From Alcanivorax sp. S71-1-4 (GTDB lineage Bacteria; Pseudomonadota; Gammaproteobacteria; Pseudomonadales; Alcanivoracaceae), in the NCBI RefSeq assembly GCF_009846755.1, contig NZ_AQOR01000003.1, positions 157,174-221,173 of the forward strand: a stretch of 64,000 bases of DNA, in the 5' to 3' direction. Under the pieces are notes generated by a model, which saw nothing but the letters and a program-made list of their open reading frames with translations, was not told where the DNA came from and did not search any database. Position numbers and translations under genes: made by a program. Positions 44,495 to 54,339 of the stretch are shown here, piece by piece; positions within the stretch are counted from its first letter, which is position 1; each line of letters opens with the position of its first letter.

Positions 44495-44970
44495 CTGCGG
44501 CGGGCGGGCGGCTTGCGGCCGGCTTTTTCCAGGCGGTCGACTTCCGCACGGAAGTCGGAGATATCCTGGAAGCTGCGGTACACCGAGGCAAACCGCACAT
44601 AGGCCACATCATCCAGTTGGCGCAGTTCTTCCATCACCAGCTCGCCCAGTTCGCGCGCCGGCAACTCGCGCTCGCCGGTAGCGCGCAGGCGGTGGCCGAT
44701 GCGGGTGATGGAGGCTTCCAGATCTTCCATGCTGACCGGGCGCTTTTCCAGCGCGCGCAGCATGCCGGCGCGCAGCTTGGCGTCGTCGAAGGGTTCGCGG
44801 GAGCCGTCGGACTTGACGATGCGTGGCATCACCAGTTCGGCGGTCTCGAAGGTGGTAAAGCGTTCTCCGCAGGTCAGGCACTCGCGGCGCCGACGCACCT
44901 GGCCGCCATCAGCGACCAAGCGCGAATCGATCACCTTGGTTTCTTCCGCTGCACAGAACGGGCAGTGCAT
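44491..44970 (-). CDS. nrdR: Transcriptional repressor NrdR
   Basis: The 159-residue protein has the zinc ribbon [19 protein letters not shown] with [12 protein letters not shown], followed by an ATP-cone domain ([20 protein letters not shown]). It represses ribonucleotide reductase genes according to dATP/ATP levels. It follows glyA by five bases and leads the rib genes, a common gammaproteobacterial order. Confidence 0.97.
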   Translation of the reverse strand: MHCPFCAAEETKVIDSRLVADGGQVRRRRECLTCGERFTTFETAELVMPRIVKSDGSREPFDDAKLRAGMLRALEKRPVSMEDLEASITRIGHRLRATGERELPARELGELVMEELRQLDDVAYVRFASVYRSFQDISDFRAEVDRLEKAGRKPPARRR

Positions 44971-44975
44971 CCGGA

Positions 44976-46229
44976 TTACTGCTCGTAAACCGGCAGGCGG
45001 GCGCAGATTTCGCTCACCTGGCCGCGCACCCGCTCGATCACGGACTCATCGCCCATGTTGTCGAGGATGTCGCAGATCCAGCCGGCCAGTTCGCGGCAGT
45101 CCGCTTCGGTGAAACCACGGGTGGTCACCGCCGGCGTGCCGATGCGCAGACCGGAGGTCACGAACGGCGAGCGCGGATCGTTCGGCACGGCGTTCTTGTT
45201 CACGGTGATGTGCGCACGGCCCAGCGCGGCATCTGCGTCTTTGCCGGTAATGTCCTGCTTGATCAGGCTGAGCAGGAACAGGTGGTTCTGGGTGCCGCCG
45301 GAGACGACATCGAAACCGCGGTCCACAAACACCTGCGCCATGGCCTGGGCGTTCTTGATCACCTGCTGCTGGTAGGTTTTGAAGTCGTCCGCCAGCGCTT
45401 CCTTGAAGCAAATCGCCTTGGCCGCGATGACGTGCATCAACGGGCCGCCCTGGCCGCCCGGGAACACGGCGGAATTGATTTTCTTGGCGATGTCTTCGTT
45501 GTTGGTCAGTACCAGGCCGCCACGCGGGCCGCGCAGGGTCTTGTGCGTGGTGGTGGTCACCACGTCGGCAAACGGCACCGGGTTCGGGTAGAGGCCGGCA
45601 GCCACCAGACCGGCGACGTGCGCCATGTCCACCATCAGGTAGGCGCCCACCTTATCGGCAATCTCGCGGAAACGCGGGAAATCCAGGGTCTGCGAGTAGG
45701 CAGAGAAACCGGCAATGATCATCTTCGGCTTGTGTTCCACCGCCAGGCGCTCGACCTCGTCGTAGTCGATCAGGCCAGTGTCGGTGTTAATGCCGTACTG
45801 CACGGCGTTGTAGCTTTTGCCGGAAAAGTTCGGCGCGGCCCCGTGGGTCAGGTGGCCGCCGTGGGCCAGGCTCATGCCCAGCACGGTGTCGCCCGGCGCC
45901 AGCAGGCCGAGGAATACGGCACCGTTGGCCTGGGAACCGGAATGCGGCTGCACGTTGGCGAACTGGGCACCGAACAGTTCGCAGGCGCGGTCGATGGCCA
46001 GTTGCTCAATGGTGTCGACGAATTCACAGCCACCGTAGTAACGCTTGCCGGGATAGCCTTCGGCATACTTGTTGGTCAGCACGGTGCCCTGGGCTTCAAT
46101 GACCCGCGGCGAGGCATAGTTCTCCGAGGCGATCAGCTCAATGTGTGCCTCCTGGCGGCGCTCTTCGCCCTCGATGGCGGTCTGGATTTCCGGATCGAAT
46201 TCCGCGATGGTCATGGTTTTGCCGAACAT
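44976..46229 (-). CDS. glyA: Serine hydroxymethyltransferase
   Basis: The 417-residue PLP enzyme interconverts serine and glycine and produces methylene-tetrahydrofolate. [38 protein letters not shown] and the PLP-lysine segment [19 protein letters not shown] are present. AAGGG lies upstream of the ATG at 46229. It is the first gene of the long minus-strand run ending at pgpA. Confidence 0.98.
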   Translation of the reverse strand: MFGKTMTIAEFDPEIQTAIEGEERRQEAHIELIASENYASPRVIEAQGTVLTNKYAEGYPGKRYYGGCEFVDTIEQLAIDRACELFGAQFANVQPHSGSQANGAVFLGLLAPGDTVLGMSLAHGGHLTHGAAPNFSGKSYNAVQYGINTDTGLIDYDEVERLAVEHKPKMIIAGFSAYSQTLDFPRFREIADKVGAYLMVDMAHVAGLVAAGLYPNPVPFADVVTTTTHKTLRGPRGGLVLTNNEDIAKKINSAVFPGGQGGPLMHVIAAKAICFKEALADDFKTYQQQVIKNAQAMAQVFVDRGFDVVSGGTQNHLFLLSLIKQDITGKDADAALGRAHITVNKNAVPNDPRSPFVTSGLRIGTPAVTTRGFTEADCRELAGWICDILDNMGDESVIERVRGQVSEICARLPVYEQ

Positions 46230-46368
46230 GGAATGCCCTTCAGGTAGCTGGCGGGAAATAAGGGAGGCGGTATTCTACCCAATTGCCGCCCCGGAAGCAC
46301 TTGAGATGACCTCATCCTGATATGCAGCTTCCGCATGCGGCAGCCCCCGGCATACTCATGGAGACCCG

Positions 46369-47370
46369 ATGGATTCAGTGACCCAGATTGCCCTCGGCAG
46401 CGCCGTGGGCCACGCCGTGCTGGGCCGCCAGGCCGGCCGCCGCGCCGCGCTCTGGGGTGCCGTCTGCGGCACTCTGCCCGATCTCGACGTGCTGGTACCC
46501 ATGGCCGACCCGGTAGCCGCCTTCACCTACCACCGTTCCGCCAGCCATTCACTGATCATCCTGACGCTGATCGCGCCACTGCTGGCCTGGCTGATCCGCC
46601 GCTGCCACCGTGACCTGGCACATCTGACATGGCGCTGGCTGCTGCTGGTCTGGCTGGTCCTGGTGACCCATGTATTACTGGACGCACTCACGGTTTATGG
46701 CACGCAGCTGTTCTGGCCGCTGACCGACTACCCGGTATCCGGCTCGGTAATCTTCATCATCGACCCCCTGTATACCCTGCCGCTGCTGGTCGGGCTGGGT
46801 GTGGCGCTGTGGGCACGAGACCGCGACCGGGCCCGCCACTGGAACACCGCCGGGCTGGTGCTCAGCAGCCTGTACCTGATCTGGGCCGCCAGCGCCAAGG
46901 CCTGGGTGGACCATCGGGTGGAGCAGTATCTGGTGCGCTTCGACATGCCGCACACCCAGGTCCTGAGTGTTCCGTCGTCATTCAATACGCTGCTCTGGCG
47001 CATCGTGGTGATGGACCGCGACGGCTACTACGAAGGCTTTTATTCGCTGCTCGACGGCACCGGCGCCCCCACCTTCACGCGCCACCCCAGCCACCCGACG
47101 TTGCTGGCGGGCCAGGATGACAACTGGGCCGCGCAACGGCTGTTGTATTTCACCCACGGTTTCTGCTCGATCACCGAAACGCAGGACGGCGCGGTGGTCA
47201 TCACCGACCTGCGCATGGGCATGCGGGAACAGTACGTCTTCGCCTTCCAGGTGGGCCAGCGCACCGGGGACGGCACCATCGTCCCGACCCCCAGCGTGCA
47301 ACAGGACTTCAGCTACAGCTCGAGCCAGCTCGACTGGGTGTGGCAGCGGCTCTGGCGCCCCGACGCCTGA
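46369..47370 (+). CDS. Membrane-bound metal-dependent hydrolase, YdjM/DUF457 type
   Basis: 333 residues. MDSVTQIALGSAVGHAVLG followed by GTLPDLDVLVPMADPVAAFT and HRSASHSLIILTLIAPLLAW is the family pattern, with Asp and His residues that probably bind metal; four to five membrane helices are followed by a soluble C-terminal domain. E. coli YdjM is LexA-controlled, but no LexA box is seen here. The biological role is unknown. Divergent from glyA. Confidence 0.83.
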   Translation: MDSVTQIALGSAVGHAVLGRQAGRRAALWGAVCGTLPDLDVLVPMADPVAAFTYHRSASHSLIILTLIAPLLAWLIRRCHRDLAHLTWRWLLLVWLVLVTHVLLDALTVYGTQLFWPLTDYPVSGSVIFIIDPLYTLPLLVGLGVALWARDRDRARHWNTAGLVLSSLYLIWAASAKAWVDHRVEQYLVRFDMPHTQVLSVPSSFNTLLWRIVVMDRDGYYEGFYSLLDGTGAPTFTRHPSHPTLLAGQDDNWAAQRLLYFTHGFCSITETQDGAVVITDLRMGMREQYVFAFQVGQRTGDGTIVPTPSVQQDFSYSSSQLDWVWQRLWRPDA

Positions 47371-47502
47371 TTGCCGACCACCCCCTTTCAACCCGCAGCG
47401 CTTTCGGATAGCTTAGGCCGCACCATGACGCCGCTGGTCAATTTCTGAACAGCACCGCGGCGCCCCGTCTTCCTTTACAACGCAGTCTGGCGCACAAACT
47501 CT

Positions 47503-49170
47503 ATGTCTCAATACATCTTCACCATGGACCGGGTCGGCAAGGTCGTCCCGCCGAAGAAACACATCCTCAAGGACATCTCACTGTCGTTCTTCCCCGGCGC
47601 CAAGATCGGCGTGCTGGGCCTCAACGGCTCGGGCAAGTCCACCCTGCTGCGCATCATGGCCGGTGTCGACCAGGACTACATCGGCGAAGCCCGTCCGCAG
47701 ACCGGCATCAAGATCGGCTACCTGCCGCAGGAACCGGAGCTGGACAACAGCAAGAATGTGCGCGAGATCGTCGAGGAATCCCTGGGCGAGATCCGTGGCG
47801 CCCAGCAGCGCCTGGAAGAAGTCTATGCCGCCTACGCCGAAGAAGGCGCCGACTTCGACAAGCTGGCCGAAGAACAGGCCCGCCTGGAAGCCATCATCGA
47901 AACCGCCGATGCCCACAACCTGGAGCGCAAGCTGGAAATCGCCGCCGACGCCCTGCGCCTGCCGCCGTGGGACGCGGAAGTGAAACACCTCTCCGGGGGT
48001 GAACGCCGCCGCGTGGCGCTGTGCCGGCTGATCCTGTCCGCGCCGGACATGCTGCTGCTGGACGAACCGACCAACCACCTGGATGCGGAATCCGTCGCCT
48101 GGCTGGAACGCTACCTGCACGATTTCCAGGGCACCGTGGTGGCCGTGACCCACGACCGCTACTTCCTCGACAATTCCTGCGAGTGGATTCTGGAACTCGA
48201 CCGCGGCGAGGGCATTCCCTGGAAAGGCAACTACACCTCCTGGCTGGAACAGAAAGAAGCCCGTCTGGAGCAGGAAGCCAAGACCGAAAGTGCCCACCGC
48301 AAGACGGTGGAAAAAGAACTGGAATGGGTGCGGCAGAATCCAAAAGGCCGCCGCGCCAAGAACAAGGCCCGTGTCACCGCCTTCGAGGAACTGGCCAGCC
48401 AGGAATTCCAGGCGCGCAACGAAACGCAGGAACTGTATATCCCGCCCGGCCCACGCCTGGGTGAGAAAGTGTTCGAGATCAAGAATGTCTCCAAACACTT
48501 CGGTGACAAGCTGCTGTACGAAAACCTGAACATCAGCGTGCCACGCGGCGCCATCGTCGGCATCATCGGCCCCAACGGGGCCGGTAAAACAACGCTGTTT
48601 CGCATCCTTACCGGCGAACAGCAACCCGACAGCGGCACCGTTGAAACCGGCGACACCGTGCAACTGGCCTATGTGGATCAGAGCCGCGAGGACCTCAACG
48701 GCACCAAATCCGTGTGGGAAGAGATCTCCGACGGCGCCGACATCCTCAAGATCGGCAATTACGACGTGCCGTCGCGCGCCTACCTGGGCCGCTTCAACTT
48801 CAAGGGCCAGGACCAGCAGAAACGGGTCAAGGATCTCTCCGGCGGCGAACGCAACCGCCTGCACCTGGCAAAGCTGCTCAAGCAGGGCGCCAACGTGCTG
48901 CTGCTCGATGAACCGACCAACGACCTGGACGTGGAAACCCTGCGCGCACTGGAAGAAGCCCTGCTGGCCTTCCCCGGCTGCGCCGTGGTGATCTCGCACG
49001 ATCGCTGGTTCCTTGATCGGGTGGCGACTCATATACTGGCGTTCGAGGGCAACTCCGAAGTGGAGTGGTTCGAAGGCAGCTACACCGAGTACGAGGAGTA
49101 TCGGCGCAAAAAGTTGGGGGACGACGCTTTGCAGCCGAAACGTACACGGTACAAAAAAATCGGGGTGTAA
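47503..49170 (+). CDS. ettA: Energy-dependent translational throttle protein EttA
   Basis: A 555-residue ABC-F protein with two ABC modules. The first Walker A is GVLGLNGSGKSTLLRIMAG with signature LSGGERRRVALCRLIL, and the second is GIIGPNGAGKTTLFRILTG with LSGGERNRLHLAKLL. The linker between them has the basic RQNPKGRRAKNKARVTAFEE, which matches the EttA P-site-tRNA-interacting motif. EttA controls entry of ribosomes into elongation depending on the ATP/ADP ratio. There are no membrane segments. Confidence 0.97.
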   Translation: MSQYIFTMDRVGKVVPPKKHILKDISLSFFPGAKIGVLGLNGSGKSTLLRIMAGVDQDYIGEARPQTGIKIGYLPQEPELDNSKNVREIVEESLGEIRGAQQRLEEVYAAYAEEGADFDKLAEEQARLEAIIETADAHNLERKLEIAADALRLPPWDAEVKHLSGGERRRVALCRLILSAPDMLLLDEPTNHLDAESVAWLERYLHDFQGTVVAVTHDRYFLDNSCEWILELDRGEGIPWKGNYTSWLEQKEARLEQEAKTESAHRKTVEKELEWVRQNPKGRRAKNKARVTAFEELASQEFQARNETQELYIPPGPRLGEKVFEIKNVSKHFGDKLLYENLNISVPRGAIVGIIGPNGAGKTTLFRILTGEQQPDSGTVETGDTVQLAYVDQSREDLNGTKSVWEEISDGADILKIGNYDVPSRAYLGRFNFKGQDQQKRVKDLSGGERNRLHLAKLLKQGANVLLLDEPTNDLDVETLRALEEALLAFPGCAVVISHDRWFLDRVATHILAFEGNSEVEWFEGSYTEYEEYRRKKLGDDALQPKRTRYKKIGV

Positions 49171-49202
49171 CCACCTCACCCCGCTCGACAAGAAGACCGG
49201 GT

Positions 49203-49547
49203 ATGAAAGAAAAGCGCCGTTTCCAGCGCACGCCGTTTGATGGCGAGGCGCACCTGAGAGCGCAGGGCACGCTGTTCAATGTGGAAGTGCTCGACCTGTC
49301 GCTCAAAGGTGCGCTGATCACCCTGCCGCCGGGCGTCACCATGACGCCCGGCGAGGCCTGCGCACTGAGTCTGCTGATGGAAGACTCCGACATCCGCATC
49401 CCGCTGGAAGCGACCGTGCGCCGCACGGAACGTGACCTGGCCGGGCTGGAATTCGTGCGGATCGACGTCGACGCCATGCGGCACCTGCGCCGCCTGCTGG
49501 CGTTGCACCTGGGGCAGGATGAGATGCTCAGTGCGGATGAGGACTGA
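49203..49547 (+). CDS. PilZ-domain protein (c-di-GMP receptor)
   Basis: The 114-residue single-domain protein carries both c-di-GMP-binding motifs, RRFQRTPF (RxxxR) near the N-terminus and VLDLSLKGALI (D/NxSxxG). It is a likely small c-di-GMP receptor, possibly fed by the diguanylate cyclase gene at 33271. It starts 32 bases after ettA on the same strand and is followed by a large inverted repeat. Confidence 0.9.
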   Translation: MKEKRRFQRTPFDGEAHLRAQGTLFNVEVLDLSLKGALITLPPGVTMTPGEACALSLLMEDSDIRIPLEATVRRTERDLAGLEFVRIDVDAMRHLRRLLALHLGQDEMLSADED

Positions 49548-49553
49548 AGTGTA

Positions 49554-49600
49554 CCTTTGTTCGTTTTTGCGGCGCCATGTGCCGCAAAAACGAACAAAGG
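49554..49600. repeat. Perfect inverted repeat with 20-base arms between PilZ gene and radA
   Basis: Arms 49554-49573 (CCTTTGTTCGTTTTTGCGGC) and 49581-49600 are exact complements around the loop GCCATGT. It lies in the convergent gap and may terminate both genes, but the T tract is inside the stem, unlike a standard intrinsic terminator. Confidence 0.85.
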
Positions 49601-49609
49601 CAAACCGGC

Positions 49610-50980
49610 TCAGATATGTTCCAGTGCCTCGGCCAGTGTGGAGACCGCTATCACCTGCATGCCTTCGATGGCAGTACGCGGCTTGTTCGCCCTGGCGATG
49701 ATGGCCTTGCGGAAGCCGTGTTTGGCGGCTTCGGAAAGACGGTCCTGGCCCTGCGGCACCGGGCGGATCTCGCCGGACAGCCCGACCTCACCGAACACCA
49801 CCAGTTCACGCGACAGGGTGCGGTCACGGAAGCTGGACACAATGGCCAGCAATAGCGCCAGATCAGCGCCGGTTTCCATCACCTTGACGCCGCCGACGAC
49901 ATTGGCAAACACGTCCTGATCCCCCACCTGAATGCCGCCATGGCGGTGCAGCACCGCCAGCAACATCGCCAGCCGGTTCTGTTCCAGGCCCACGCAGACA
50001 CGGCGCGGGTTGCCGAAGTGGCTCTGGTCCACCAGCGCCTGCAGTTCCACCAGCAGCGGGCGGGTACCTTCCCAAACTACCGTCACCAGTGAACCGGAGG
50101 CGATGTCGTCGGCCCGGTTAAGAAAAATCGCCGACGGGTTTTTCACTTCCTTCAAGCCTTCCTGGGTCATGGCAAACACGCCCAGCTCGTTCACCGCGCC
50201 AAAGCGGTTCTTCAGGCCGCGCAAGGTGCGGAAGCGCGAATCGGTAGAACCTTCCAGCATCAATGAACAGTCAATCATGTGTTCCAGCACCTTCGGGCCG
50301 GCCAGGGTGCCGTCCTTGGTGACGTGGCCAACCAGCAGCAGCACGGTGCCGGTCTGCTTGGCGAAGCGGGTCAGCGCGGCGGCGGATTCGCGCACCTGCG
50401 CCACTGAACCCGGTGCCGATTGCAGTGCGGTGAGAAACATCACCTGGATGGAATCGATCACCAGGACTTTCGGCTTTTCCTTGCGCGCCAGATCGAGAAT
50501 GCGTTCGACATCGGTTTCTGCCGCCAGCTTCAGCTGATCACGCGGCAGTTGCAGACGCTCGGCACGCATCGCCACCTGTGCAGGCGATTCTTCGCCGGTA
50601 ATGTAGAGGCAGGGCTGCTGTGCCGCAAGACGACACAGGGTCTGCAATAACAGCGTGGACTTGCCCGCGCCCGGATGGCCGCCGATCAGCACCGCCGAAC
50701 CCGGCACCAGACCACCACCGAGCACGCGGTCCAGCTCGCCGATGCCGGTGGTGATGCGCGGTGTTTCGGTCAGCTCGATCTGATCCAGACGCTGGACGTC
50801 AGCCAGTTCCCCCGCGTAGCCACTGCGGCTGGCCGACGCCGACGCACGTGCCGGCGTGGCCGGGTCAACAACGAATTCGCTCAACGTATTCCAGGCACCG
50901 CAGGCACTGCACTGGCCTTGCCATTTGGGATAGTCCGCACCGCATTCATTGCAGACAAAGGCGGTTTTGCGCTTGGCCAT
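49610..50980 (-). CDS. radA: DNA repair protein RadA
   Basis: A 456-residue branch-migration helicase of homologous recombination. Order: zinc finger (VCNECGADYPKWQGQCSACG), RecA-like ATPase with Walker A GGHPGAGKSTLLL, the RadA KNRFG motif in LKNRFGAVNELGVFAMTQ, and a Lon-like C-terminal domain (GVKVMETGADLALLLAIV). The start at 50980 gives the conserved MAKRKTAFVC N-terminus. Confidence 0.97.
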   Translation of the reverse strand: MAKRKTAFVCNECGADYPKWQGQCSACGAWNTLSEFVVDPATPARASASASRSGYAGELADVQRLDQIELTETPRITTGIGELDRVLGGGLVPGSAVLIGGHPGAGKSTLLLQTLCRLAAQQPCLYITGEESPAQVAMRAERLQLPRDQLKLAAETDVERILDLARKEKPKVLVIDSIQVMFLTALQSAPGSVAQVRESAAALTRFAKQTGTVLLLVGHVTKDGTLAGPKVLEHMIDCSLMLEGSTDSRFRTLRGLKNRFGAVNELGVFAMTQEGLKEVKNPSAIFLNRADDIASGSLVTVVWEGTRPLLVELQALVDQSHFGNPRRVCVGLEQNRLAMLLAVLHRHGGIQVGDQDVFANVVGGVKVMETGADLALLLAIVSSFRDRTLSRELVVFGEVGLSGEIRPVPQGQDRLSEAAKHGFRKAIIARANKPRTAIEGMQVIAVSTLAEALEHI

Positions 50981-51000
50981 GATTCGTCCCTGTCGATCGG

Positions 51001-52086
51001 TCAGGTGCCGCCGGCAATAACGCGGCGCACACGCGGTGTAATCTGGCAAAACAGTGCGTAACTGATGGTGCCGCAGGCCGCCGCCACCTCGTCCACACTG
51101 ACTGTGTCGCCCCACAGTTCAACCTCGTCCCCAGGCCGCGCCTGCGGGATGTCGGTCACATCGATCGTGAGCATGTCCATCGACACGCGGCCGGCGAGAG
51201 TGGTGCGCACGCCCTTCACCGCCACTGGCGTGATGCCCGGCGCGTGGCGTGGATAACCGTCACCGTAGCCTACGGCCACCACGCCGATGCGGCTCGGCCG
51301 TGTCGCCGTCCAGGCGGCACCGTAGCCAACGCTTTCTCCCGCGGGGACATCATTGACCGCGATCAGTTTTGCGCTCAGGCGTTGGGTCACGGACAGGCCG
51401 AGCGACGCCACCGTGTGCCCGGCCAGTGGCGAGCCGCCGTAGAGCATGATTCCCGGCCGCACCAGGACGCCATGGCTGTCGGGATAGCGGCATAGCCCGG
51501 CCGAATTGGCGGCGCTGAATGGCAGGCCCTGCCCGGACGCCAGTTGCTGCACCTGTTCAAGCTGGCGTGCGCTCATCACATCCTGCTGCAGGTCCGCGCA
51601 GGCGAAGTGACTCATCACGCCTGCGACCTGCACCTGCGGCAAGGCCGCCAGGCGTTTCAGCGCGCTGGCACATTGCCCCACCGGGAACCCCAGGCGGTGC
51701 ATGCCGCAATCCACCTTCAGCCACACGCGCACGTCTGCAGGCAGCGTGGTCGTTTCCAGCAAGGCCAGTTGCCAGTCACTGTGCAGCACAAGTTGCACAG
51801 ACTGTGCGGCGGCGGCCAGCAGTTCGTCGCGATCGAAAAACCCTTCCAGCAACAACAGCGGCTGCGTCACGCCCGCATCGCGCAACGCCTGTGCCTCCTC
51901 CATCAGCGCCACGCCGAACCCGTCCACCAGGGGGGAGAAGGTATTCGCCGCCAGCGCCAGCCCATGCCCGTACGCATTGGCCTTCACCATGGCATACACC
52001 GACGCGCCAGGCGCCAGCTCGCGCGCCCGACGGGCGTTGGCGGCCATCGCCGCCGGGCGGATTTCCAGCACGGTGCCGCGTGTCAT
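51001..52086 (-). CDS. alr: Alanine racemase
   Basis: A 361-residue PLP enzyme making D-alanine for peptidoglycan. VYAMVKANAYGHGLALAA holds the PLP lysine, VWLKVDCGMHRLGF and GIMLYGGSPL are conserved, and VGYGAAWTATRPSRIGVVAV carries the second-subunit catalytic tyrosine. The ATG at 52086 has GGAG ten bases upstream, and a GTG at 52092 is an alternative. It lies between dnaB and radA on the same strand. Confidence 0.95.
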   Translation of the reverse strand: MTRGTVLEIRPAAMAANARRARELAPGASVYAMVKANAYGHGLALAANTFSPLVDGFGVALMEEAQALRDAGVTQPLLLLEGFFDRDELLAAAAQSVQLVLHSDWQLALLETTTLPADVRVWLKVDCGMHRLGFPVGQCASALKRLAALPQVQVAGVMSHFACADLQQDVMSARQLEQVQQLASGQGLPFSAANSAGLCRYPDSHGVLVRPGIMLYGGSPLAGHTVASLGLSVTQRLSAKLIAVNDVPAGESVGYGAAWTATRPSRIGVVAVGYGDGYPRHAPGITPVAVKGVRTTLAGRVSMDMLTIDVTDIPQARPGDEVELWGDTVSVDEVAAACGTISYALFCQITPRVRRVIAGGT

Positions 52087-52133
52087 GGGCACGTTACTCC
52101 GTCAGGCAGATGAAAAGAGGGCGCCATCGGCGA

Positions 52134-53522
52134 TTACTCGCTGGCATATTCCTGGTAGTACTCCGGCGCAAGATCGTCGAAGCGGGTGAACTCACCGCGG
52201 AATGCCAAGCGCACTGACCCGATGGGGCCGTTCCGCTGCTTGCCGATAATGATCTCGGCAATGCCTTTTTCCTGGGTTTCCTTGTTATAGACCTCGTCCC
52301 GGTACAGGAAGATGATCAAGTCGGCGTCCTGCTCGATCGCGCCCGATTCACGCAGGTCGGACATGACCGGCCGCTTGTTCGGGCGCTGTTCCAGCGAGCG
52401 GTTGAGCTGGGAAAGTGCAATCACCGGCACGTTCAGTTCTTTGGCCAGCCCTTTCAGCGAGCGCGAAATTTCCGAGATCTCGTTGACCCGGTTGTCGCTG
52501 CCCGGCACCTGCATCAGCTGCAGGTAGTCGACCATGATCAGACCCAGTTCGCCACCGCAGTCACGTGCCACACGGCGCGCACGGGCACGCATCTCCAGCG
52601 GGCTGAGGCCACCGGTATCATCAATATAGAGTTTGCGTTCAGACAGCATCTGGATGGCAGAACTGATGCGCGGCCAGTCGTCCGGGTCCAGCTTGCCGGA
52701 ACGCACATTCTGCTGGTGGATACGCCCAAGCGAGGACAGCATCCGCATCACCAGACTCTCGCCGGGCATTTCCATGGAGAACACGAGCACGGGCTTGTTG
52801 CCGTGGATTGCCACGTGTTCGCACAAGTTCATGGCGAAGGTGGTCTTGCCCATGGATGGCCGGGCGGCCACCACCACCATGTCCGACGGTTGCAGGCCGG
52901 AGGTCATCTTGTCGAGTTCTTCAAAGCCGGTGGACAGACCGGTCACCGCGCTCTTGTTGCGGTACAGCTCATCGATGCGGTCCACGGTGCTTTTCAGCAG
53001 TGCCTTGATGTCGCGTGGGCCGTTGCCCTTTTTCTGCTGTTCAGCGATTTCGAAAATGGCAGATTCGGCGCTGTCGAGAATCTCGGCGCTGGTGGCACCT
53101 TCCGGACGAAATGCCTTGTCGGCAGTACGCTGGGAAATATTGATCAACTGCCGCAGGATCGAACGCTCGCGCACAATGTCGGCGTAGGCGGAAATGTTGG
53201 CCGCACTGGGCGTGTTGCGTGTCAGTTCAGACAGATAGGCTGCGCCGCCGGCATTCTCAAGCTGGCCCAGTTGCTCCAGCGCTTCGGACACGGTGACCAT
53301 GTCGCGCGGCTGGTCCTGCTCGGCAAGCTGCGCCATGACACGGAAAATCAGCCGGTGATCCTTGCGGTAAAAATCCGGCTCGCTGACCCGCTCGGACACC
53401 TGGTCCCAGGCGTCGTTGTTCAGCATCAGCCCCCCCAGGATGGCCTGTTCCGCCTCCACCGAATTGGGCGGCAGGCGCAGGGATTCCGGCAGGTGCGGGT
53501 CAAGCTGGGACGTTTCGTTCAT
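52134..53522 (-). CDS. dnaB: Replicative DNA helicase DnaB
   Basis: 462 residues. The N-terminal domain is PPNSVEAEQAILGGLMLNND. The RecA-like motor has Walker A VAARPSMGKTTFAMNLCEHV, GLIMVDYLQLMQVPG (Walker B), ALSQLNRSLEQRPNKRP and DLRESGAIEQDADLIIFLYR. The hexamer unwinds DNA at the replication fork. Start 53522 gives the usual MNETSQLD... N-terminus. The dnaB-alr order is conserved in relatives; rpsF-priB-rpsR-rplI lies about 4 kb upstream instead of adjacent. Confidence 0.97.
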   Translation of the reverse strand: MNETSQLDPHLPESLRLPPNSVEAEQAILGGLMLNNDAWDQVSERVSEPDFYRKDHRLIFRVMAQLAEQDQPRDMVTVSEALEQLGQLENAGGAAYLSELTRNTPSAANISAYADIVRERSILRQLINISQRTADKAFRPEGATSAEILDSAESAIFEIAEQQKKGNGPRDIKALLKSTVDRIDELYRNKSAVTGLSTGFEELDKMTSGLQPSDMVVVAARPSMGKTTFAMNLCEHVAIHGNKPVLVFSMEMPGESLVMRMLSSLGRIHQQNVRSGKLDPDDWPRISSAIQMLSERKLYIDDTGGLSPLEMRARARRVARDCGGELGLIMVDYLQLMQVPGSDNRVNEISEISRSLKGLAKELNVPVIALSQLNRSLEQRPNKRPVMSDLRESGAIEQDADLIIFLYRDEVYNKETQEKGIAEIIIGKQRNGPIGSVRLAFRGEFTRFDDLAPEYYQEYASE

Positions 53523-53715
53523 GGGCGACGGGTGGCTCAGAATGATCAGTGGCAAGGCCGTGCAGTATCGCACAGCCGGGCGACGGATTGTCTCACCCGG
53601 TCGTCAGCACCGCAAACCACGGGCGCATCGGCGCCCCGTTGGCGCGCACTGCAGCGCCGGCAAAGGGGGTTCAGTCCATCTCACGGCCGGCCACCTGCCC
53701 GGTTGTACGCTGACC

Positions 53716-54267
53716 TCAGGGAGCCTCGGGAATCAGCATCAGCAGGTCGGTGACACCGGGGTCCAGCCCCTGTTGCGCCAGCAGCGTGGTCACCTGGCCA
53801 CGGTGATGAGTCTGGTGATTGAAGAAATGGATCACCAGAAAAAACAGCGTCTTGTGAAAGGGCAATCCCTTGGTGTTGTGGTAAGCCAGCGGGCGGGCCA
53901 GCACGGCGTCATCGAGGGTCATGACCCACCGCTCGATCAGCTCATCCAGTTGCTGCCGTACTGCCCAGAGCGCCTGGGGGGTATCGGCCATCGGCATGGT
54001 GAGCGAGGTCGGCGTGGGCCAGGTGTCCAGTGCGGCCAGGGGCGACACTGCGCTCGCCGCAAAGCGCTTCAACCAGATCACGTCGGCGACGCACAGATGG
54101 TTCAGTGTGCCGAAAATAGAACCAAAAAAGGCGCCGCGCTCCGCCATCACGTCCGCAGGCGACATCGCCAGCACCTGCTCATACAGTTTCTGGTTCATCC
54201 AGCGGTTATAGCCCGCCATCAGCCGTGCATGATCGTGCAGCGCCAATGCAGAAGGGGGAGTGGTCAT
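53716..54267 (-). CDS. DinB/YfiT-family protein
   Basis: A 183-residue four-helix-bundle protein. The metal-binding histidines are seen in GTLNHLCVADVIWLKRF and HFFNHQTHHRGQVTTLLAQQ, the DinB signature. The family includes thiol-dependent enzymes and DNA-damage-induced proteins of mostly unknown activity. It lies downstream of the DsbA-like isomerase on the same strand, 72 bases apart. Confidence 0.88.
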   Translation of the reverse strand: MTTPPSALALHDHARLMAGYNRWMNQKLYEQVLAMSPADVMAERGAFFGSIFGTLNHLCVADVIWLKRFAASAVSPLAALDTWPTPTSLTMPMADTPQALWAVRQQLDELIERWVMTLDDAVLARPLAYHNTKGLPFHKTLFFLVIHFFNHQTHHRGQVTTLLAQQGLDPGVTDLLMLIPEAP

Positions 54268-54339
54268 GGTCTTGCTCCGTTGGTCAGCGGTTGCAGGTGC
54301 CTGTCTGTGGTGGCTGTCTGTGGTGGCGTTCCGGCTGTG

